A DNA stretch of 8,751 nucleotides, from contig DCDU01000214.1 in NCBI GenBank assembly GCA_002316585.1, positions 1-8,751 of the forward strand. Direction: 5' to 3'. Under the pieces are notes generated by a model. The model searched no databases. It was not told the origin of the DNA and saw only the letters and a program-made list of their open reading frames with translations. Position 1 is the first letter of the stretch. Each line of letters begins with the position of its first letter. The position numbers were made by a program, and so were the translations under genes. Positions 5,606 to 8,751 of the stretch are shown here, piece after piece. This DNA is from Firmicutes bacterium UBA1047. Its GTDB lineage: Bacteria; Bacillota; Clostridia; Tissierellales; Sedimentibacteraceae.

Positions 5606-5754
5606 TTGTCCTCCTAAAAATTAATATTAATCAATAATAAGGTCAGCACAAACAATTAAGTGTGCACACAATTCTTTTCTTGAAGAAATGCCTCCTCCCC
5701 CTATATCTGAATTTAAACTTTTTTATTTAAAACAAGATAAGAATCATTGACTTT
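5606..5754 (-). promoter_or_regulatory. 5' leader of the FMN/rhodanese operon with an orphan Shine-Dalgarno and possible short leader ORF
   Basis: The leader is about 140-160 nt. On the minus strand a very strong purine run AGGGGGAGGAGG (5702-5691) ends one base before an ATT codon at 5689, which opens 20 codons (MSSRKELCAHL, then IVCADLIID if started with Met) to TAA at 5629-5627. ATT starts are very rare, so this is either a decayed leader ORF or a chance frame. The leader also contains the palindromes GTGTGCACAC (5660-5669) and TTCTTGAAGAA (5677-5687). Confidence 0.3.
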
Positions 5755-5783
5755 ATTATAACAAATATATTCATTATAGCGGT
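5755..5783 (-). promoter_or_regulatory. Two overlapping candidate -10 elements for the FMN/rhodanese operon
   Basis: Reading the minus strand, P1 has TATAAT at 5778-5773 with no good -35 box, as expected for an activator-dependent promoter; its start is predicted near 5766. P2 has TGTTATAAT, an extended -10 (TGnTATAAT), with TATAAT at 5760-5755 and a start near 5748. The palindrome centred at 5807 would lie at about -41 from P1 (class II activator position) or about -59 from P2 (near the class I position). Confidence 0.6.
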
Positions 5784-5792
5784 ATTGTAACA

Positions 5793-5821
5793 ATATTTAT
5801 GTGACTAAGTCACATAAATAT
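5793..5821. promoter_or_regulatory. 29-bp perfect palindrome, Crp/Fnr-family type operator
   Basis: Two 14-bp arms (5793-5806 and 5808-5821) are perfect inverted repeats around a single central base at 5807. The core reads ATGTGACTAAGTCACAT. TGTGA...TCACA is the classical half-site pair of Crp-type regulators, although the spacer is 5 nt rather than the 6 of E. coli CRP. There is no T tract, so it is not a terminator. Its position relative to the candidate -10 boxes supports activation of the minus-strand operon. Which family member binds (Crp, Fnr, or another redox or metabolite sensor) cannot be told. Confidence 0.75.
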
Positions 5822-5878
5822 AAAAGCATACCCATAGCGAGGAAGCAAAACCTTCAGTATTTTCTATTTTCTAAATAG

Positions 5879-5940
5879 CAAGAAATAAGCAGCGCCTGAA
5901 TATCAAATATATATGATACCAGGCGCTACTTATTTTCTTG
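5879..5940. terminator. Long inverted repeat, probable bidirectional terminator
   Basis: The arm at 5879-5898 pairs with 5920-5940: AGCGCCTG/CAGGCGCT is perfect, and the outer CAAGAAATAAG pairs with CTTATTTTCTTG with one bulge. An inner TATCA (5901-5905)/TGATA (5914-5918) continues the hairpin. The A-rich left and T-rich right flanks suit a terminator on both strands. A smaller dyad CTATTT-TCT-AAATAG (5864-5878) abuts it. No intact gene needs this terminator now, which suggests that it belonged to the decayed gene on its right. A small repeated element is the alternative. Confidence 0.55.
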
Positions 5941-6160
5941 GATACCCATTCTATACCTCACGGTAAAGATTCAACATTAGTTTTATTAATTACTACCCTA
6001 CCAATCTTCTTACCTTGTCATGCTGTAATTGCTTTCAATAATCTGACTGTTAACGGGTCAGACCACAATTCATACGTAACAAATGATAATGGTATTGACT
6101 TCGTTATAATTATTATAAAACTTTTGTTGTAATATAGATATACCCAAGATTTTATTCTTT
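5941..6160 (-). pseudogene. Probable gene remnant of unknown function (two in-frame TGA codons)
   Basis: Read on the minus strand, this purine-rich segment encodes a protein-like stretch broken twice by TGA (6020-6018 and 5960-5958): ELWSDPLTVRLLKAITA, stop, QGKKIGRVVINKTNVESLP, stop, GIEWVSKK. The frame has no start codon and begins just after a TAA. It reads straight toward the long hairpin, as an old gene would toward its terminator. A 64-codon plus-strand frame (TTG 5938 to TAA 6132) overlaps it and is the competing reading, but that one is less purine-rich and has no ribosome binding site. I do not recognise the family. Confidence 0.35.
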
Positions 6161-6269
6161 AAACATGAATTTTAAAATATTTTTAAATTTTTCTTGCTTA
6201 ATACCCCCACCTTCTATAATTTAATAACTCTATTTATCATAAATGAATATAATAGTAGACAAGAATTTG

Positions 6270-6298
6270 TTGACTTTACCGTGTTATAAATTTATTAT
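6270..6298 (+). promoter_or_regulatory. Sigma-A promoter of the OsmC-prmA-rsmE operon
   Basis: TTGACT (6270-6275) and TATTAT (6293-6298) are 17 bp apart, which predicts a start near 6305 and a leader of about 110 nt. The surrounding stretch 6161-6269 is AT-rich with no gene that I can support. Confidence 0.65.
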
Positions 6299-6416
6299 AT
6301 AAGTTATATGATTATTATACGCTAAACATAATACTGACGTAAGTTTTTGAATAAATATATAATTATTTAATTCATCGGTAATATTAACAATTGATAAATA
6401 AATTGGAGGCAAGATT

Positions 6417-6833
6417 ATGTACAAGACTAATATAAGTGCAAAATTAAAAGGAAACATGGCTTTTGAAATGGATATTAACGGTCATACCGTTATAACGGAT
6501 GCATCTGTTGAAAACGGAGGAAACGATTTAGGACCAAGTCCTAAGGCACTGCTGCTGGCTGGTTTGATTGGATGTTCCGGCATAGATATTATGAGCATTA
6601 TCAAGAAAATGAAAGTGGAATTAGATGATGTTAATGTTGATATTGAAGCTGAGGTTAGGGAAGAAGATCCTAAGATATACAATTATATAAAAATAATTTA
6701 TAGATTCAAAGGCAAAGATGTACCATATGAAAAGGTTGAAAGAGCAGTTAAGCTTTCTATGGAAAAATACTGCGGTGTATCCGCAATGCTTGAAAAGGCA
6801 GTGCCTATAACATACGAAATAGTAGTAGAATAA
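6417..6833 (+). CDS. OsmC-family protein (YhfA-like)
   Basis: The 138-aa protein has the full length of the OsmC/Ohr superfamily. The signature GPSPKALLLAGLIGCSGIDI (39-58) leads into the long central helix and carries Cys53. The second conserved Cys is Cys119 in KYCGVSAMLEKA. In OsmC and Ohr these two thiols reduce organic hydroperoxides. The sequence resembles the YhfA-like branch, whose substrate is less clear and which has been linked to general thiol stress. Expected to be cytoplasmic, as no signal peptide is seen. The ribosome binding site GGAGG (6405-6409) is 7 nt before ATG 6417. It is the first gene after the promoter at 6270 and precedes prmA by 83 nt with no clear terminator, so it is probably co-transcribed with the two translation-related methyltransferases. 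Confidence 0.88.
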   Translation: MYKTNISAKLKGNMAFEMDINGHTVITDASVENGGNDLGPSPKALLLAGLIGCSGIDIMSIIKKMKVELDDVNVDIEAEVREEDPKIYNYIKIIYRFKGKDVPYEKVERAVKLSMEKYCGVSAMLEKAVPITYEIVVE

Positions 6834-6853
6834 AAAACAAAATGATGATTTAA

Positions 6854-6885
6854 CATTACTGCGCGGTAATGCCTTTCTTAACCGC
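6854..6885 (+). promoter_or_regulatory. Alternative hairpins between the OsmC gene and prmA
   Basis: CATTAC (6854-6859)/GTAATG (6866-6871) with loop TGCGCG, and GCGGT (6863-6867)/ACCGC (6881-6885), are mutually exclusive stems in the 83-nt gap before prmA. Neither has a T tract. A processing site or mild attenuator is possible, but this is weak evidence. Confidence 0.25.
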
Positions 6886-6916
6886 AGGCGATGAATCTTA
6901 TATTACGGAGGAAAAA

Positions 6917-7903
6917 ATGAACTGGATTGAAGTTTCTGTTTATACAACAACAAACGGTATTGAAATAATTAACGGAGCAATGTTAAGACTTAACATTAAT
7001 GACGCTGTAATCGAGGACCCGGGTGTCTTTGAAGATTTTTTGAACAGTGAAACATTGAATTGGGATTATTATGATGAAGATTTAGTAAAAATGAAAGATA
7101 AAGAAAGCTGCATCAAAGTATATTTGGCAGATAACGGTCAGGGAAGAGAACAGTTGGGCAAGATTTGTGAATTTATTGACGAATTAAAGAAAGATAACAA
7201 CAGCATTGATTTAGGAAGGCTTGAGGTGGAAACAAAGGTTTTAAATGATGAGGATTGGGCTAACAATTGGAAGCAATACTTTAAACCATTTGCTGTATCT
7301 GATAAAATAGTTATTAAGCCTTCCTGGGAACAGTATAAAGAGTCTGCAGACGGAAAAATAATTCTTGAAATTGATCCCGGCATGAGTTTTGGAACAGGGC
7401 AGCATCATACTACACGCCTATGTATAGAGCAGATAATTAAGTATTTAAAAGAAGATATGGAAGTGCTGGATTTGGGATGCGGCAGCGGGATACTGTCAAT
7501 TGCGGCATTGCTTCTTGGAGCGAAAAGCTGTGTCGGAGTGGATGTTGACGAGAATGCTGTTCATATTGCAAAGGAAAATGCGGCATTGAACCATATTTAT
7601 GACGACAGATTCACCGTATATTGCGGAGATGTAACAGAAGATACGGAATTGCAGGAAAAAATAGGATATGATAAGTATGACATGATTGCTGTAAATATAA
7701 TTGCACAAATTATCATGGGTATGAGCGAAACTTTCCCAAGATTTTTAAAAAAGGGCGGTTTAGTTATAGCCTCAGGAATAATTAAAAAATATTTAGATGA
7801 AGTGGTTGAAAATTTAAAAAGTCTTGGATTTGAAATAATAGAAATTTGCGATAGCGAAGAATGGGTATCAGTAGTGGGACAGTGGGCAGGTCAATCACTA
7901 TGA
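6917..7903 (+). CDS. prmA: Ribosomal protein L11 methyltransferase PrmA
   Basis: The 328-aa protein transfers methyl groups from S-adenosylmethionine to L11. An N-terminal substrate-recognition domain (1-about 105) begins with the typical MNWIEVSVYTT. The linker contains DWANNWKQYFKPF (113-125), then comes DPGMSFGTGQHHTT (153-166), SAM motif I VLDLGCGSG (183-191), the acidic VGVDVDENA (207-214) and VNII (259-262), the family's N-I-x motif. I chose ATG 6917 because GGAGG (6907-6911) is 5 nt upstream and the protein then begins as other family members do; the in-frame ATG 6869 would add 16 unrelated residues. The last residues GQWAGQSL look like an added tail after the usual EEWVSVVG end and are encoded by the structured sequence that follows. 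Followed by rsmE, its common partner in Firmicutes. Confidence 0.95.
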   Translation: MNWIEVSVYTTTNGIEIINGAMLRLNINDAVIEDPGVFEDFLNSETLNWDYYDEDLVKMKDKESCIKVYLADNGQGREQLGKICEFIDELKKDNNSIDLGRLEVETKVLNDEDWANNWKQYFKPFAVSDKIVIKPSWEQYKESADGKIILEIDPGMSFGTGQHHTTRLCIEQIIKYLKEDMEVLDLGCGSGILSIAALLLGAKSCVGVDVDENAVHIAKENAALNHIYDDRFTVYCGDVTEDTELQEKIGYDKYDMIAVNIIAQIIMGMSETFPRFLKKGGLVIASGIIKKYLDEVVENLKSLGFEIIEICDSEEWVSVVGQWAGQSL

Positions 7904-7970
7904 TTGCGACTTGACCCAATTTCTTCAATGAAACTGCGCACGTCCCTGACTGTTTCACCCGCTGTCTCAT
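7876..7970 (+). repeat. REP-like structured intergenic sequence overlapping the prmA 3' end
   Basis: GGTCAATCA (7889-7897) pairs with TGATT (7901-7905) and TGACC (7912-7916), forming a hairpin with a 6-nt bulge (GCGACT) and a CTA loop. GGGAC (7876-7880) and GTCCC (7942-7946) can enclose it. The sequence is richer in G/C and less purine-biased than its surroundings, and the motif CACGTCCCTG resembles fragments of the GGGGACGG-type repeats seen in some clostridial genomes (from memory, not searched). It supplies the last codons and the stop of prmA. Confidence 0.4.
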
Positions 7971-7983
7971 CAAAGGAGGAAGA

Positions 7984-8721
7984 ATGTTCAGATATTTTTG
8001 TACTGAAGAGAATATAAATAATAATAAAGTTACCGTGGAAGGCGGTGACGCAAAGCATTTAAAAACAATTCTACGGGCTCTGATAGGAGATAAAATATCC
8101 GTTGTGACTGAAAGCAAGGAATACATTGCAGAAATAGAAGCAATAAATAAGGAAGATATAATCTGTACCTTGGTTGAAGAAACCATGACTAATAATGAAA
8201 CAAAAATCAACATAACTCTTTGTCAGGGAATACCTAAGCAAACTAAAATGGAAACAATCATACAGCAAAATGTAGAGTTAGGAGTTAAAAGTTTTATTCC
8301 GTTAATAACCGAAAGAACTGTTGTAAAGCTTAATGAAAAAAACAGAGAGCAAAAGAAATTGGACAGGTGGCAAAAGATAGCTAAGGAATCAGCAAAACAG
8401 AGCAAAAGAAACATAATTCCTGAAGTCAGTGACATAATGACAGTAAAGGAGCTGATTGAAAAGCTCAGGAATGAAAAAGCTGAAGTAATAGTCCCATATG
8501 AGTTGGAGGATGTAAAGCTGATAAAGGATGTTTTAAAAGAGCCAAAGCAAAGTTACTATATAGTAATAGGTCCCGAAGGGGGCTTTGATATTAAAGAAAT
8601 TGAAATGCTTCAGGAAATCGGCGCACATATTGTGACCTTAGGCAAAAGAATACTCAGAACAGAAACTGCAGGTGTTGTAACTTCAGCCATAGTAATGTAT
8701 GCCTGCAATGAAATGGCATAA
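7984..8721 (+). CDS. rsmE: 16S rRNA (uracil(1498)-N3)-methyltransferase RsmE
   Basis: The 245-aa protein has the usual length of RsmE, which methylates N3 of U1498 in helix 44 of 16S rRNA. An N-terminal PUA-like domain (about 1-70, with GGDAKHLKTILRALIGDKI) is followed by a SPOUT (trefoil-knot) methyltransferase domain. Seen motifs are GIPKQTKMETIIQQNVELGV (82-101), KESAKQSKRNIIPEV (134-148), the knot loop IGPEGGF (195-201) and LGKRILRTETA (219-229), which together form the SAM site. AGGAGG (7974-7979) lies 4 nt before ATG 7984. It follows prmA by 80 nt with no clear terminator, the standard prmA-rsmE order. Complete, with no anomalies. Confidence 0.96.
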   Translation: MFRYFCTEENINNNKVTVEGGDAKHLKTILRALIGDKISVVTESKEYIAEIEAINKEDIICTLVEETMTNNETKINITLCQGIPKQTKMETIIQQNVELGVKSFIPLITERTVVKLNEKNREQKKLDRWQKIAKESAKQSKRNIIPEVSDIMTVKELIEKLRNEKAEVIVPYELEDVKLIKDVLKEPKQSYYIVIGPEGGFDIKEIEMLQEIGAHIVTLGKRILRTETAGVVTSAIVMYACNEMA

Positions 8722-8751
8722 TTCCAGAATTCCGGGGACGGACCTTTGAAT
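8722..8751 (+). other. Start of a possible GGGGACGG-type repeat at the window edge
   Basis: Directly after rsmE the sequence contains CCGGGGACGGACC (8732-8744), which is G/C-rich against the local base composition. GGGGACGG motifs of this kind occur in repeated elements linked to Y1 (REP-associated) transposases in some anaerobes. Only 30 bases are visible, so this remains a hint. Confidence 0.3.

Noticed and set aside
5793..5821. Reading the 29-bp palindrome as a terminator
   Set aside because: No T tract on either side, a central spacer of one base and Crp-type half-sites; an operator fits better.
5941..6160. TGA codons read as Trp or selenocysteine in a living gene
   Set aside because: prmA ends in TGA, so TGA is a stop here; the frame has no start and no visible recoding signal.
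6869..6916. 16-residue N-terminal extension of PrmA
   Set aside because: GGAGG lies 5 nt before ATG 6917, and PrmA proteins typically begin with MxWxExS/V as seen there; the extra residues overlap hairpins.
7782..8435. Several minus-strand frames opposite prmA and rsmE
   Set aside because: They are antisense shadows of well-supported genes with no ribosome binding sites.
1..8751. CRISPR array, complete insertion sequence or toxin-antitoxin pair
   Set aside because: No regularly spaced repeats, transposase gene or small paired genes with ribosome binding sites were seen.

Overview
The window comes from an AT-rich, low-GC Gram-positive anaerobe, most likely a member of the Clostridia. The reasons are the strong AGGAGG-type ribosome binding sites 4-7 nt from the starts, the A/T-rich third codon positions, near-consensus sigma-A promoters, lipoprotein signal peptides and a prmA-rsmE pair. 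The code is standard, since prmA ends in TGA. Genus cannot be fixed from this sequence alone.

Layout. 1-104: the end of a tRNA cluster, with the 3' tip of a tRNA-Cys and a complete tRNA-Arg(ACG). 105-687: a scar region with a bidirectional terminator, an N-terminal fragment of a tyrosine integrase pointing at the tRNA, and gene-poor DNA. 688-2848: a consensus promoter with an operator-like repeat and a leader of about 180 nt, then a two-gene operon encoding a TauE/SafE-type permease and an ornithine-cyclodeaminase/mu-crystallin-family enzyme, closed by a long hairpin. 2913-3812: a TrmB-type regulator with its own promoter and terminator. It shares a TACTAAA motif with the operon promoter and is the natural candidate regulator. 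3859-4223: a decayed small lipoprotein gene and a bidirectional terminator.

4271-5821, minus strand: a two-gene operon for two secreted lipoproteins, one with an ApbE-type flavinylation motif and one with a rhodanese domain that keeps its catalytic Cys. Upstream is a 29-bp palindrome of Crp/Fnr type, centred about 41 nt from one predicted start site, and a leader containing an unexplained strong Shine-Dalgarno sequence. This operon is the most interesting unit in the window: it looks like a cell-surface flavin and sulfur redox module under a global regulator. 5879-6160: a long inverted repeat and a probable gene remnant. 6270-8721: a likely operon of an OsmC-family protein, prmA (L11 methyltransferase) and rsmE (16S rRNA m3U1498 methyltransferase). 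REP-like structured sequence lies between prmA and rsmE, and a possible related element starts at the window edge.

How the genes may work together: the permease, reductase-like enzyme and TrmB regulator probably form one metabolite-responsive unit whose substrate is unknown. The FMN and rhodanese lipoproteins probably act together outside the membrane. Everything else is housekeeping translation and stress functions, plus remnants of lost mobile or accessory DNA.
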